From: JBGTFE01 sp049799955
GTDB lineage: Bacteria; Acidobacteriota; Blastocatellia; Pyrinomonadales; Pyrinomonadaceae
DNA length: 64,000 bases
Reading direction: 5' to 3'
Assembly (NCBI GenBank): GCA_049799955.1
Contig: JBARIW010000098.1
Span: forward strand, 62,001 to 126,000
Shown: piece by piece, positions 7,072 through 15,643 of the stretch
Position numbering within the stretch: the first letter of the stretch is position 1
How the letters are laid out: each line of letters begins with the position of its first letter
Notes under the pieces: generated by a model
Databases searched by the model: none
What the model was told of the DNA's origin: nothing
What the model saw: only the letters and a program-made list of their open reading frames with translations
Made by a program: the position numbers and the translations under genes

Positions 7072-9504
7072 TTATCGCGCCTGTTTCGCCGAACGGCTCC
7101 TGGTTTTTTCAACCGGCTGTGCCTTATCTCGAAGTGCGTGGCGGAAAACCTGCCGCACATTCTCTACAAATATAAATGTCAAATCCTCGACAACTTCCTG
7201 AGGCAGGTCTTCCAAATCGCGTTTATTCGGTTCAGGTAAGATTACCGTCTTTACGTGCGCTCGCCTTGCTGCCAGAATCTTTTCTTTGACGCCGCCGACG
7301 GGAAGCACGTTGCCTCTTAAAGTTATCTCGCCGGTCATCGCCACGTCCTTTATCACGGCGCGCTGCGAAAGCACTGAAACCATTGCGGTTGCCATCGTAA
7401 TTCCGGCTGAAGGACCGTCTTTCGGAATCGCGCCTTCGGGAATGTGTACGTGGATGTCGTAGTTTTCAAAATCCGCCTCGTCAATGTCGAGTTCCGCCGC
7501 GCGCGACTTTGCATACGAATACGCGGCTTGCGCCGATTCCTGCATCACTTCGCCGAGCTGTCCGGTCAGGCGAAGATTTCCTTTGCCCTTTGTTTTCAGC
7601 GCTTCGATAAACAAAATATCGCCGCCGCTCGCCGTCCACGCTAAGCCGGTAACAGTTCCGATTTGGTCTTTTTTGAGCGCTTCTTCGGGAAAAATCTTCG
7701 GCGCGCGCAGATAATCTTTTACATTCTGCGCGATAACTTTGACAGGCTTGAAATTTTCTTCTTCCTCGGCTTTTCGACGCGCAACTTTGCGTGAAACTTT
7801 GCCGATTTCCCTTTCGAGATGTCTCAAGCCCGCTTCCTGCGTATATTCACCGATAATTTTCGCCAGCGCCTTGCGGTCAAATTTAATATCGTCCTTTTCC
7901 AGACCGTTTTCTTCGACCTGTTTCGGAACGAGATGCCGCCGCGCAATCTCCAATTTTTCTTCTTCGGTGTAGCCTGAAAGAAAAATTATCTCCATACGGT
8001 CGCGCAGAGCGGGCTGAATCGTGTCGAGCACGTTTGCCGTCGTCATAAACATCACATTCGACAAATCGAACGTAACGCCCAAGTAGTTGTCTCGAAAAGC
8101 ATAATTCTGTTCCGGGTCGAGCACTTCAAGCAAAGCCGACGACGGGTCGCCTCTGAAATCCGCGCCGACTTTGTCGATTTCGTCGAGCATAATCAGCGGA
8201 TTATTCGTCCCGGCTTGCTGAATCGCCTGAATAATTCTGCCCGGCATCGCGCCAACGTAAGTACGGCGATGCCCGCGAATTTCGGCTTCGTCGTGCAGAC
8301 CGCCTAAAGACAGGCGCATAAATTTGCGTCCCAGCGCCCGCGCGACCGAGCGACCGAGCGAAGTTTTACCGACTCCCGGCGGTCCGACGAGACACAGAAT
8401 CGAGCCTTTCGGCTTTTCCTTCAATTTGCGGACGGCGAGCGCCTCGACGATTCTTTCTTTGACTCTTTCCAGCCCGTAATGGTCTTCGTCGAGAATCTTT
8501 TGCGCCTTTTTCAGATTCAGATTGTCCTTCGAAGCGTTCGCCCACGGAAGCTCGGTCATAATGTCGAGCCAGTTTCTCAAAGTCGCCGTTTCAGCCGTGT
8601 CGGGATGCATTCTTTCAAGCTTTTTGAGCTGGCGAAAGGCTTCTTCTTCGACGTTTTCGGGCATTTTCGACTTCGTGATTTTTTCTCGATACAGCTCGAT
8701 TTCCTCGAAAAGCTCGTTGCCTTCGCCAAGCTCGGACTGAATCGCTTTTAGCTGCTGGCGCAGAAAATATTCGCGCTGCGAGCGGTCGATGTCGGCGCGC
8801 GCCTGCGTGTTGATTTCCTGCTGGACGGTCAGAACGTCGATTTCTTTGCTCAAAAGCTCGTTGACGCGGCGCAGGCGCATAATCGGGTCGAAAATATCGA
8901 GAACGCTCTGCGCGTCTTCAACTTTCAATTCCAGATTCGAAGCCGACAAATCCGCTAGTCTTCCGGCGTCGTCGAGATTGGCGATAATCGCAAGCACTTC
9001 GGGCGAGATATTTTTGCCGAGGTTTGCGGCGCGTTCCATCGCGGCGCGAACGTTTCGAACGAGCGCTTCGACTTCCAGAGAATTTTCCGGGGCAATCGGC
9101 TCGGAAATCGGCGTGATGTTCGCCTTTGCAAATTCGCCCGCCGAAACGACCGAATCGATGCGGGCGCGCGAAAGTCCCTGTATCAGAATACGGATTCTGC
9201 CGTCGGGAAGCTTGAGCATACGCATAATGACGGCGACCGTTCCGACCTTAAAGAGGTCTTCCTGAACGGGTTCTTCCTTGTCAACGTCCTTTTGCGAAAC
9301 GAGCATAATCATCCGGTTTTGGCTGAGTGCCTCGTCAACCGCGCGGATTGATTTATCGCGGGAGACGAACAGCGGAACAATCATAAACGGGTAGATAACG
9401 ATGTCGCGCAGCGGCAGAATAGGCAGCTCCGAGGGAATCTGCATTTGAATCTCATCGGTTACGGGTTCGAGAGTTTCTGAGAAATTTTCACCTGATTCAA
9501 TCAT
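7072..9504 (-). CDS. lon: ATP-dependent Lon protease
   Basis: An 810-residue protein (from 9504) with the full LonA layout. The N-terminal substrate-binding LON domain is at ~22-220. The AAA+ module has Walker A GPPGVGKT at ~374-381 and Walker B-like IMLDEID at ~438-444. The C-terminal protease domain has catalytic Ser in PKDGPSAG at ~699 and Lys in GGVKEK at ~740. It degrades misfolded and regulatory proteins in the cytoplasm. A GTG 28 codons upstream (9588) would extend the frame through a 7-bp-unit repeat into sequence with no Lon homology, so the ATG at 9504, just before the conserved N-terminus, is preferred although no Shine-Dalgarno is visible. The neighbour at 9664 is divergent. Confidence 0.95.
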   Translation of the reverse strand: MIESGENFSETLEPVTDEIQMQIPSELPILPLRDIVIYPFMIVPLFVSRDKSIRAVDEALSQNRMIMLVSQKDVDKEEPVQEDLFKVGTVAVIMRMLKLPDGRIRILIQGLSRARIDSVVSAGEFAKANITPISEPIAPENSLEVEALVRNVRAAMERAANLGKNISPEVLAIIANLDDAGRLADLSASNLELKVEDAQSVLDIFDPIMRLRRVNELLSKEIDVLTVQQEINTQARADIDRSQREYFLRQQLKAIQSELGEGNELFEEIELYREKITKSKMPENVEEEAFRQLKKLERMHPDTAETATLRNWLDIMTELPWANASKDNLNLKKAQKILDEDHYGLERVKERIVEALAVRKLKEKPKGSILCLVGPPGVGKTSLGRSVARALGRKFMRLSLGGLHDEAEIRGHRRTYVGAMPGRIIQAIQQAGTNNPLIMLDEIDKVGADFRGDPSSALLEVLDPEQNYAFRDNYLGVTFDLSNVMFMTTANVLDTIQPALRDRMEIIFLSGYTEEEKLEIARRHLVPKQVEENGLEKDDIKFDRKALAKIIGEYTQEAGLRHLEREIGKVSRKVARRKAEEEENFKPVKVIAQNVKDYLRAPKIFPEEALKKDQIGTVTGLAWTASGGDILFIEALKTKGKGNLRLTGQLGEVMQESAQAAYSYAKSRAAELDIDEADFENYDIHVHIPEGAIPKDGPSAGITMATAMVSVLSQRAVIKDVAMTGEITLRGNVLPVGGVKEKILAARRAHVKTVILPEPNKRDLEDLPQEVVEDLTFIFVENVRQVFRHALRDKAQPVEKTRSRSAKQAR

Positions 9505-9540
9505 AAGTTTAATGTTAGCCGATTTGGAGAGAAAAGGAAA

Positions 9541-9586
9541 AATACGCGAAAAGCGGAATCGTATCGCGCATCGCGTATTACGTATC
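9541..9586. repeat. 7-bp-unit tandem repeat with inverted arms
   Basis: On the minus strand the units GATACGT, AATACGC, GATGCGC and GATACGA follow each other. Arms AATACGCGA (9541-9549) and TCGCGTATT (9571-9579) can form a hairpin. It lies in the gap between the divergent lon and FG-GAP genes. Confidence 0.55.
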
Positions 9587-9663
9587 ACCTCTCATTTTTT
9601 CTTGACTTTTTATAAACAAGTCGGATAAGTTTATTAATCGATTTTCTCATCGGAGTTGCCGCC

Positions 9664-11823
9664 ATGTCCAAAATAACAAAGATAAATTTCTTTTTTAAAA
9701 AGCCTTTCAAGTCGCTTTCGCATATCGTAAAATCCTTAACCTTTATTTTAATTTTATGCTCGCTGGCAAATGCGGGCAGAGTTTCGCTCGACACGACATT
9801 TAACGGGACGGGTTATCGCGTTCAAACAATAACCGCCGGCGGTTCGGTCGGCGAATCGCTTGGTATCGGGTCGGACGGGAAAATCGTTTTAGGCGGCTGG
9901 ACTATCGGAACCGCGCTTTATGACAGATTTGCCGCGATGCGCGTAAATCCGACCGGAACGCTTGATACGGGATTTGACAGCGATGGATTCGTGATTACCG
10001 CCGTCGGAAATTTTGACCGCGGAGATACGCTTCTGGTTCAGCCTGACGGCAAAACTCTTTTGAGCGGCGACCGTTATTTCGGGTCATCGAACGATGATTT
10101 TACAATTCTTCGCTACAACACGGACGGAACGCTCGACAACAGCTTTGACGGAAACGGAGTCGCCGCGCCGGTCGTAAACGGTTTTTCGGATGAACACTGT
10201 TACGATATGGCGCTCCAGCCGGACGGCAAAATCATTCTGGTCGGAACAACCGCCGGTGATGATAATCTTCCGACGGACATCGCCGTTATGCGTCTGAACA
10301 CAGACGGCTCGCTCGATACGACATTTAGCGGAAGCGGAATTCTGGTCATTACCTTCAATAATGTCAGCGAAGCCGCAAACGCCGTCGTTATTCAGCCGGA
10401 CGGCAAAATAGTTATCGGCGGATTCCTGAACGACACCTTCAAGAACGAGTATCTTTTGATGCGCTTAGAGGCAAACGGAATGCTTGACGCCTCTTTCGGC
10501 TCCGGCGGATTGGTTATCACATCGGTCAGCGCTTCAAATAACAGTATTTCGACGATGGCTCTCCAAAGCGACGGGAAAATTCTCGCAGGAGGAACAGGAT
10601 TTATCGCGCGATACGACGCGAACGGAGGACTTGATAATTCGTTTGGAACGGGTGGAACCGCCGCATCGCCGAACAGCGTTAACAAGCTTCTCTTTCTTAA
10701 CAGCGGTAAAATTCTGGTCGGCGGCACGCTTAATTCCAATATTGCCGTATCACGCTTTAACCAAAATGGCACGATTGACACAAGCTTCAACGCCACCGGA
10801 ACAGCAACCGCGACTGCGCCGGGAAATCAATGTTTCGGCAGGTCGATAGCCACGCAAACCGACAATAAAATTGTCGTCGGAGGCGACTGCACCAATGGAG
10901 GAGGCAACAGATTTGCGGTATTCCGCTTGCAGGAAGCAACGAAAAGCTTCTGCGACTTCGATGGCGATGGCAAAACGGATATTTCGATATTCAGACCGAG
11001 TATTGGCGAATGGTGGTATTCGAGAAGCATCGACGGCGGAAATTACGCCGCTCAGTTTGGAAATTCTGCCGATAAGCTCGTTCCCGGAGATTACACCGGC
11101 GACGGACGCGCCGATATTGCCGTCTTTCGTCCTGTCTCAGGCGAATGGTTTATTCTTCGCTCTGAGGACGGAAGTTATTATTCTTATCCTTTCGGAACAA
11201 ACGGTGATATTCCTGCTGTCGGAGATTTCGACGGTGATGGTAAAGCTGATTCGGCAGTGTTTCGTCCATCAGATACAAACTGGTATATTCGCCGTTCATC
11301 CGACAGTGGCTTTACGATTCAGCAGTTTGGAGCAAACGGAGATGTTCCGGCAGTAGCGGATTACGACGGCGACGGGAAATCAGACATCGCCATTTGGAGA
11401 GCATCGGTCGGAGAGTGGTGGATAAAGAAAAGTTCAAACTCAAGTGTTGTTGCTTTCCAATTCGGAAACAGTGCGGACAAACCCGTGCAGGGAGATTACA
11501 CAGGTGATGGAAAGGCGGATGTAGCAATCTGGCGACCAAGCACAGGAGAATGGTTTATCTTGAGAAGCAATGATTTCAGCTATTATTCATTTCCCTTCGG
11601 AACTTCGGGAGATGTTCCGGCAGCGGGAGATTTCGACGGCGACGGGCGGTTTGACGCTACTGTATTTCGTCCATCGCAATCGACTTGGTATGTGCAAAGG
11701 TCAACCGCAGGAACACTTATTCAAAACTTCGGTCAAAGTGGCGATGTGCCTGTTCCCAATGCTTTTGTACAACAGTCTGGAAAGTCTGAAATTCGAAATT
11801 CGAAATCACGAATAAGGTTTTAA
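9664..11823 (+). CDS. Secreted delta-60 repeat / FG-GAP (VCBS) repeat protein
   Basis: A 719-residue exported protein of a kind common in acidobacteria. A long basic n-region precedes a hydrophobic signal (residues ~23-40). Residues ~40-420 hold about seven delta-60 repeats (TIGR02608 type) of ~50 residues with the phrases LQPDGKIIL, RLNTDGSLDTTF and SGSG. Residues ~425-705 hold FG-GAP/VCBS-like repeats with calcium-site motifs DFDGDGKTD, DYTGDGRAD and VFRPSxxxWY, predicted to form a beta-propeller. The role is probably cell-surface or extracellular; no catalytic motif is seen. GGAG precedes the start by 8 bases, and a possible promoter (TTGACT at 9602, 17-base spacer) lies upstream. The last ~13 residues (KSEIRNSKSRIRF) are encoded by a 7-bp-unit repeat and look like repeat read into frame. 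Confidence 0.85.
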   Translation: MSKITKINFFFKKPFKSLSHIVKSLTFILILCSLANAGRVSLDTTFNGTGYRVQTITAGGSVGESLGIGSDGKIVLGGWTIGTALYDRFAAMRVNPTGTLDTGFDSDGFVITAVGNFDRGDTLLVQPDGKTLLSGDRYFGSSNDDFTILRYNTDGTLDNSFDGNGVAAPVVNGFSDEHCYDMALQPDGKIILVGTTAGDDNLPTDIAVMRLNTDGSLDTTFSGSGILVITFNNVSEAANAVVIQPDGKIVIGGFLNDTFKNEYLLMRLEANGMLDASFGSGGLVITSVSASNNSISTMALQSDGKILAGGTGFIARYDANGGLDNSFGTGGTAASPNSVNKLLFLNSGKILVGGTLNSNIAVSRFNQNGTIDTSFNATGTATATAPGNQCFGRSIATQTDNKIVVGGDCTNGGGNRFAVFRLQEATKSFCDFDGDGKTDISIFRPSIGEWWYSRSIDGGNYAAQFGNSADKLVPGDYTGDGRADIAVFRPVSGEWFILRSEDGSYYSYPFGTNGDIPAVGDFDGDGKADSAVFRPSDTNWYIRRSSDSGFTIQQFGANGDVPAVADYDGDGKSDIAIWRASVGEWWIKKSSNSSVVAFQFGNSADKPVQGDYTGDGKADVAIWRPSTGEWFILRSNDFSYYSFPFGTSGDVPAAGDFDGDGRFDATVFRPSQSTWYVQRSTAGTLIQNFGQSGDVPVPNAFVQQSGKSEIRNSKSRIRF
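11788..11814 (+). repeat. 7-bp-unit repeat inside the 3' end of a gene
   Basis: Units AATTCGA, AATTCGA, AATCACG at the very end of the FG-GAP gene encode its odd basic tail. Similar to the ATTCGTA units at 25302-25332. Confidence 0.45.
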
Positions 11824-11840
11824 TATTCAAATTTCCTAAA

Positions 11841-11871
11841 AAAAAGGACGGGCGAAAAACCTGTCCTTTTT
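11841..11871 (+). terminator. Terminator of the FG-GAP gene
   Basis: Twelve-base stem (11841-11852 with 11860-11871, one G-T wobble), 7-base loop, flanked by A-run and T-run, 18 bases after the stop. It could serve the convergent small gene at 11902 as well. Confidence 0.75.
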
Positions 11872-11901
11872 ATCTTTTATTTTACGCGGACAAACTGTTA
11901 A

Positions 11902-12093
11902 TCACTTCCACCTTTTTATGCCTGTCGAGCGTTTGCTTCTTAGCTGAATCAGCCAATTTTCCAGTTCCTGTTTTACTTTTCTGCGGTGGCTGACGAGTTC
12001 GGGTTGTCTTGTAAAGCAAAAATTGCACAATTTAACCCTGCGCTCCTTGTCGCTCACAAGAAAAATTCCACAACTTTCGCAGAAATCAGCCAT
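11902..12093 (-). CDS. Small zinc-ribbon-like protein
   Basis: A 63-residue protein with two Cys pairs, CESC at 5-8 and CNFC at 23-26, spaced as in a short zinc ribbon, followed by a basic helical C-terminus (VKQELENWLIQLRSKRS). I do not recognise a named family; the shape fits small nucleic-acid-binding or protein-interaction zinc ribbons. No Shine-Dalgarno is visible before the ATG. It lies downstream of nrdR on the same strand, separated by a repeat hairpin. The Cys pattern argues for a real gene. Confidence 0.5.
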   Translation of the reverse strand: MADFCESCGIFLVSDKERRVKLCNFCFTRQPELVSHRRKVKQELENWLIQLRSKRSTGIKRWK

Positions 12094-12192
12094 GACTTAA
12101 AAAAGAATGCTTTAAATTTTAAGGGGCTTTGGAGAGGTTCTGACTAAAATCAGTTCTTGAAACGGAATATTAACACAGGTAGCAGGAAAGGT

Positions 12193-12284
12193 GGAAGTAA
12201 AAAGTAAAAAGTAAAAAATTAAGAGCGTCTGATTTCGATTCTAAATTCGAGATAAGACGCTTTTCTTCACTTTTTACTTTTTCC
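12193..12284. repeat. 7-bp-unit inverted repeat hairpin
   Basis: The left run of AAGTAAA units (from 12195) and inner arm AGCGTCT pair with AGACGCT and a run of TTTTTAC-like units ending near 12284. The right arm covers the nrdR stop codon (12274). It probably forms a long terminator-like hairpin. Confidence 0.6.
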
Positions 12285-12762
12285 CTCTTTTTCTCTTAAC
12301 GGCTTTATCGCGCGAGCGGACTAAATATTTCAGCTCGGTCATAAACTCGGAAACGTCTTCGAATTCGAGATAGACGGACGCGAAGCGAACATACGCTACT
12401 TTGTCGAGCGATTTCAGGCGTTTCATAATGATTTTGCCGACATCGTTGGTGGAAAGCTCGCGGTCTGACGAATCCTGCACGTTTTTTTCGACCTCATCGA
12501 CGATTGATTCGAGCTGCGAGGCTGAAATCGGGCGTTTTTCGCAGGCGCGCAGAAGTCCGCCCATAATCTTATTGCGGTCGAAAGTTTCACGTCGCCCATC
12601 TTTTTTGACGACCATATACGGGATTTCGTCGATGCGCTCGTAGGACGTAAAACGCCTGCCGCATTCGAGACATTCGCGCCTGCGGCGAATCGAATCGCCG
12701 TCTTTCGATTCACGAGAATCGACGACTTTATCTTCCAGAAATCCGCAAAATGGACACTTCAT
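12274..12762 (-). CDS. nrdR: Transcriptional repressor NrdR
   Basis: A 162-residue protein of standard NrdR length. The N-terminal zinc ribbon has Cys pairs CPFC at 3-6 and CLEC at 31-34, and the motif RRRRECLECGRRFTSYER is diagnostic. The ATP-cone domain follows (~49-139: VVKKDGRRETFDRNKI to YVRFASVYLEF). It is known to sense ATP/dATP and to repress ribonucleotide reductase genes by binding NrdR boxes. No nrd gene is in the window. The last residues (VKRKRGKK) are encoded by sequence merging into the downstream 7-bp-unit repeat. The flippase gene lies just upstream on the same strand (36-base gap). Confidence 0.97.
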   Translation of the reverse strand: MKCPFCGFLEDKVVDSRESKDGDSIRRRRECLECGRRFTSYERIDEIPYMVVKKDGRRETFDRNKIMGGLLRACEKRPISASQLESIVDEVEKNVQDSSDRELSTNDVGKIIMKRLKSLDKVAYVRFASVYLEFEDVSEFMTELKYLVRSRDKAVKRKRGKK

Positions 12763-12768
12763 AAATTA

Positions 12769-12862
12769 GTGAACAGTGGATAGTGAATGGTGAAAAGGCT
12801 AGGAAATTTCAGCTTTCTTTGCTTTTCGTTTTTCACTTTTCACTTTTAGTTTTTCACTCTCC
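12769..12862. repeat. 7-bp-unit inverted repeat overlapping the flippase 3' end
   Basis: Units GTGAACA, GTGGATA, GTGAATG, GTGAAAA (12769-12797) face TTTTCAC-type units (12825-12862). The right part is translated as the C-terminal tail of the flippase-like protein. Confidence 0.55.
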
Positions 12863-13971
12863 GTCTCGCCTTCTTCAATTTCTTCGACCGCGTGCTCGCT
12901 CGAAAGCAGGCTTCGGAACTGCGCGACGGAAATATCGCCGTGGAAAAGATAATAAAAGCCGAAAAGAAGCGCGGGCGCGAAATAGACGAGATGCATCACA
13001 ATCGAAACCGCCGCCGCGTCTTTTGCCGGAACGTTCAAAAATATCAAGCCGCCCGCCGTTACCGCGTGAAACGCGCCCGCCGCGCCGCCCGGCGTCGGAA
13101 TCAGCGAACCCATCGCCGCCCAGAACATTATAAACATAGCACCGCCGAGCGAAATTGTAACGGGCAAATCGAAGGCTAAGATAACCAGCCACGTCGGAAC
13201 GGCGATGGAAAGCCAGAGCATAATCGTCCAGAACACGACCGAGACAATCTCGCGCCAGTTTTTCAAAATTTTCAAAGAGGCGGCAAGTTGATTCAAAAGG
13301 CTGATAAAAAGTCTTCTGACGCGGCGCGGAATAAACTTTTTGTCGGTTATTTTTTCTGCCCATTTGATAAGCTGCGGCGAGTATTTTTGATAAATATACA
13401 AACACGCAAATGAGACAGCCGCGCAGGCGAGCATCACGTTTCCGAGCAGTTTAACGTAGCCGAATTCCCTTTCCTTTCCGGCGGGCGCGTCGAACCAGAT
13501 TAAATTGACCGAAAAAAAGCAAATCAGCGCGGCTAAATCGAAAATACGCTCGACGCCTAAAGTTACCAGAGCCGCTGACGGGCGCACGCGTTTATCGCGC
13601 ATCGGAAGCCACATCGGGCGCACAATCTCGCCCGCTCTGCCGACAAAAAATACCGCCGCAAATCCAACGGTCGTCGTCGCAAAAAGCTCTTTGAGCGAAG
13701 TTTCGGTTATCGGCTTAAGCAAAACCTTCCAGCGCATGGCGCGCAGTAAATAGCCGAGACAAATAATCGCAACCGCGAGCGCTATGTAAAAAGGATTAGC
13801 CTGCCGCAGGCTGCCCGCGACTTCGTTCCAGTCCAGATTTCGCCCGAAAAACCAAAAAATAAAAACGGCGAATAAAAACAGTAATAAAAACTTTATATAT
13901 TTCTGCAAATCGATGTCCGACCTTGATGATAAAAACTTTTCTTTAAAAAATATGCTTATAAATTCCTGCAT
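12799..13971 (-). CDS. Flippase-like integral membrane protein (LPG-synthase TM / UPF0104 family)
   Basis: A 390-residue polytopic membrane protein with about eight hydrophobic segments. It matches the lysylphosphatidylglycerol-synthase transmembrane domain family (TIGR00374-like 'flippase-like'): AMRWKVLLKPI, FFVGRAGEIVRPMWL and PGGAAGAFHAVTAGGLIF are family hallmarks. Members move or modify lipid-linked substrates; the substrate here is unknown. The charged tail SEKLKVKSEKRKAKK is encoded by a 7-bp-unit repeat. The ATG at 13971 lies inside a perfect 30-bp palindrome and has no Shine-Dalgarno. A TTG 19 codons downstream, preceded by AAGG, is an alternative start. Confidence 0.85.
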   Translation of the reverse strand: MQEFISIFFKEKFLSSRSDIDLQKYIKFLLLFLFAVFIFWFFGRNLDWNEVAGSLRQANPFYIALAVAIICLGYLLRAMRWKVLLKPITETSLKELFATTTVGFAAVFFVGRAGEIVRPMWLPMRDKRVRPSAALVTLGVERIFDLAALICFFSVNLIWFDAPAGKEREFGYVKLLGNVMLACAAVSFACLYIYQKYSPQLIKWAEKITDKKFIPRRVRRLFISLLNQLAASLKILKNWREIVSVVFWTIMLWLSIAVPTWLVILAFDLPVTISLGGAMFIMFWAAMGSLIPTPGGAAGAFHAVTAGGLIFLNVPAKDAAAVSIVMHLVYFAPALLFGFYYLFHGDISVAQFRSLLSSEHAVEEIEEGETESEKLKVKSEKRKAKKAEIS

Positions 13972-13996
13972 ATTTTACAGTTCTGTAAAATATGCA
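13967..13996. promoter_or_regulatory. Perfect 30-bp palindrome over the flippase start codon
   Basis: Fourteen-base arms (13967-13980 and 13983-13996) are perfectly complementary around a central TT. The arm reads TGCATATTTTACAG. It could be an operator or an mRNA hairpin that hides the start codon. Confidence 0.5.
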
Positions 13997-14024
13997 ATAA
14001 AGACACAAAGATACTATAAACCAC

Positions 14025-14104
14025 TGGAAAGTGGAAAATGGAAAACGGAAAATGAAAGAATCTCTTCAAATTTTCCGTTTTCCGTTTTCCATTTTCCACT
14101 TTCT
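14025..14104. repeat. 7-bp-unit inverted repeat hairpin
   Basis: Left run GGAAAGT, GGAAAAT, GGAAAAC, GGAAAAT (14025-14058) is complementary to right run TTTTCCG, TTTTCCG, TTTTCCA, TTTTCCA (14070-14104). It lies between the divergent flippase and sigma genes. Confidence 0.7.
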
Positions 14105-14106
14105 TC

Positions 14107-14131
14107 GGAACTTTTCCCTTCCGGCTTACGT
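14107..14131 (+). promoter_or_regulatory. ECF-sigma type promoter of the sigma factor gene
   Basis: GGAAC (14107-14111), 17-base spacer, CGT (14129-14131), matching the usual ECF -35/-10 pattern. It suggests that the sigma factor drives its own operon. The predicted leader is ~70 bases. Confidence 0.5.
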
Positions 14132-14208
14132 AGAAAAACATTGACAGAGCAAGATTTGTCAGCTTTGTTGCTTTACCGGGAGCATTTGCTTTTTGGAGAA
14201 AACAAACG

Positions 14209-14802
14209 TTGGAAGCATTAAAAGTAGCAACGGAAAATAACGGATTTGAACTTGTGCGTCGTTGCCGCGCAGGTGACGGGAGCGCTTGGGAAGAGATTGT
14301 GTCGCAGTTTTCGCGCCGCATTTTTAATCTCGCCTTTCGTTTTACATCGAGCGTCGAAGCGGCTGAAGATTTGACGCAGGAAGTTTTTATCAGGATTTAC
14401 AAAACGCTCGACCAGTACGACGCGAAACAGGGCGATTTGGCAAACTGGCTGATGCGGCTGGCGAGAAATTTGATAATCGACGATTACCGGCATCGCCAGC
14501 GCAATCCGCAAAATTCGATGGCGGACGATGTCGAAGACCACACGTTTCACCTGCGCGCCGTCGGGACTTCGGCGCAGAAGGAAATCGAGCGCCGCGAGCT
14601 TTGCGTTCAGGTGCAGGAAGGAATTGACAAGCTGCCGGCGGATTTGAGAACCTGCGTGATTCTGCGCGACATCGAGGAACTGAGTTATCAGGAAATCGTC
14701 GATGTTTTGAAAATACCGGAAGGAACGGTGAAATCGAGAATCAATCGCGGACGCATCGAACTGGCAAAGATTCTGCGGAGAATGAGAGTCGTAAATATTT
14801 AA
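14209..14802 (+). CDS. ECF sigma factor (RpoE-like sigma-70 family)
   Basis: A 197-residue ECF sigma factor. Region 2 is at ~24-95 (NLAFRFTSSVEAAEDLTQEVFIRIY, then GDLANWLMRLARNLIIDDYR) and region 4 at ~135-192 (LPADLRTCVILRDIEELSYQEIVDVL, EGTVKSRINRGR). It directs RNA polymerase to a stress regulon. The start is a TTG with GGAG 10 bases upstream; no ATG is available before region 2. It is followed by an anti-sigma factor gene (49-base gap), the usual partner arrangement. A GGAAC-N17-CGT site upstream supports autoregulation. Confidence 0.93.
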   Translation: MEALKVATENNGFELVRRCRAGDGSAWEEIVSQFSRRIFNLAFRFTSSVEAAEDLTQEVFIRIYKTLDQYDAKQGDLANWLMRLARNLIIDDYRHRQRNPQNSMADDVEDHTFHLRAVGTSAQKEIERRELCVQVQEGIDKLPADLRTCVILRDIEELSYQEIVDVLKIPEGTVKSRINRGRIELAKILRRMRVVNI

Positions 14803-14851
14803 CAATTATGAATATGGTTACGCCGATTTAATTTACCAAGGGGTTAGTTTT

Positions 14852-15643
14852 ATGAATTACACGGATGAAAAAATCTTAAAGTGTTCGGAGTTCGAGGAGC
14901 TTCTCACCGATTATTTGGATGATGCTCTGGACAGGCAAACTCACAAGGCGGTCGCCGCGCACGCCCTGCGCTGCCCGATTTGCCACGCGCTGCTCAACGA
15001 AGTAAAAGACGCGCTCGCGCTTTGCCACGAAATCACCGCGCCGAAAGCTTCGATGACGCATCTCGAAGCCAGAATTCTCTCGATGACCGCGCCTGAAACG
15101 GCGATGTCGTGCAGTCAATTTGAAGAATATTTAACCGATTACTTAGACGGATTTTTGCCCGCGATGCTTTTTCACCGTTGGGAACGCCACGCGGTTTTGT
15201 GCGAAAAATGCACGGATTTGCCGGGCGAAGTCGTGCGCTCGATTGCCGCCTGCTACACATACAAAATGGAAGAACTGCCGATTCCCGCCGGTTTGCACGA
15301 AAAGATTCTTCAATCGACGCTCGGAACGACCAAAGCGAAAGCCGTCAAAGCTTCGTGGAGCTCGCAGGCAGCAGAGTGGATGCGCGGGCTTAAATTCCCG
15401 ATTAGTATTCCGCAGCTTGCGCCGGTCGCAATGCTGATGCTGTTTGCGGTTCTGGTTTTCGGACAGACGGTTTCGGCTGACGGAACGCTCGGCGGAGTTT
15501 ACCAGACAAGCATCGAATTAGCCGAACAGACTTATAAACAGAGCGCTGACGCTGTTATGGGAGGCGAACAGACAATCGAAAAAAAGTCGAGTAGCCAAGA
15601 ACCCGTTCGGGGAACATTTGTAGATAACGAGGAAAAGAAATAA
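14852..15643 (+). CDS. Anti-sigma factor with two zinc-finger (zf-HC2) domains
   Basis: A 263-residue protein. Two tandem zf-HC2/ZAS-like domains are present: residues ~10-50 with HALRCPIC and ~88-130 with HAVLCEKC, each the HxxxCxxC zinc motif, each preceded by CSxFEExLTDYLD. A single membrane helix lies near ~190-210 (LAPVAMLMLFAVLVFGQ), then a short extracytoplasmic tail. It should hold the upstream ECF sigma factor inactive at the membrane until a signal releases it. Duplication of the zinc domain is less common than a single copy. AAGGGG precedes the start. Its stop overlaps the next start (TAATG). Confidence 0.88.
   Translation: MNYTDEKILKCSEFEELLTDYLDDALDRQTHKAVAAHALRCPICHALLNEVKDALALCHEITAPKASMTHLEARILSMTAPETAMSCSQFEEYLTDYLDGFLPAMLFHRWERHAVLCEKCTDLPGEVVRSIAACYTYKMEELPIPAGLHEKILQSTLGTTKAKAVKASWSSQAAEWMRGLKFPISIPQLAPVAMLMLFAVLVFGQTVSADGTLGGVYQTSIELAEQTYKQSADAVMGGEQTIEKKSSSQEPVRGTFVDNEEKK

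Noticed and set aside
9505..9588. GTG start at 9588 for Lon
   Set aside because: The extra 28 residues are read from a 7-bp-unit repeat and precede the conserved Lon N-terminus.
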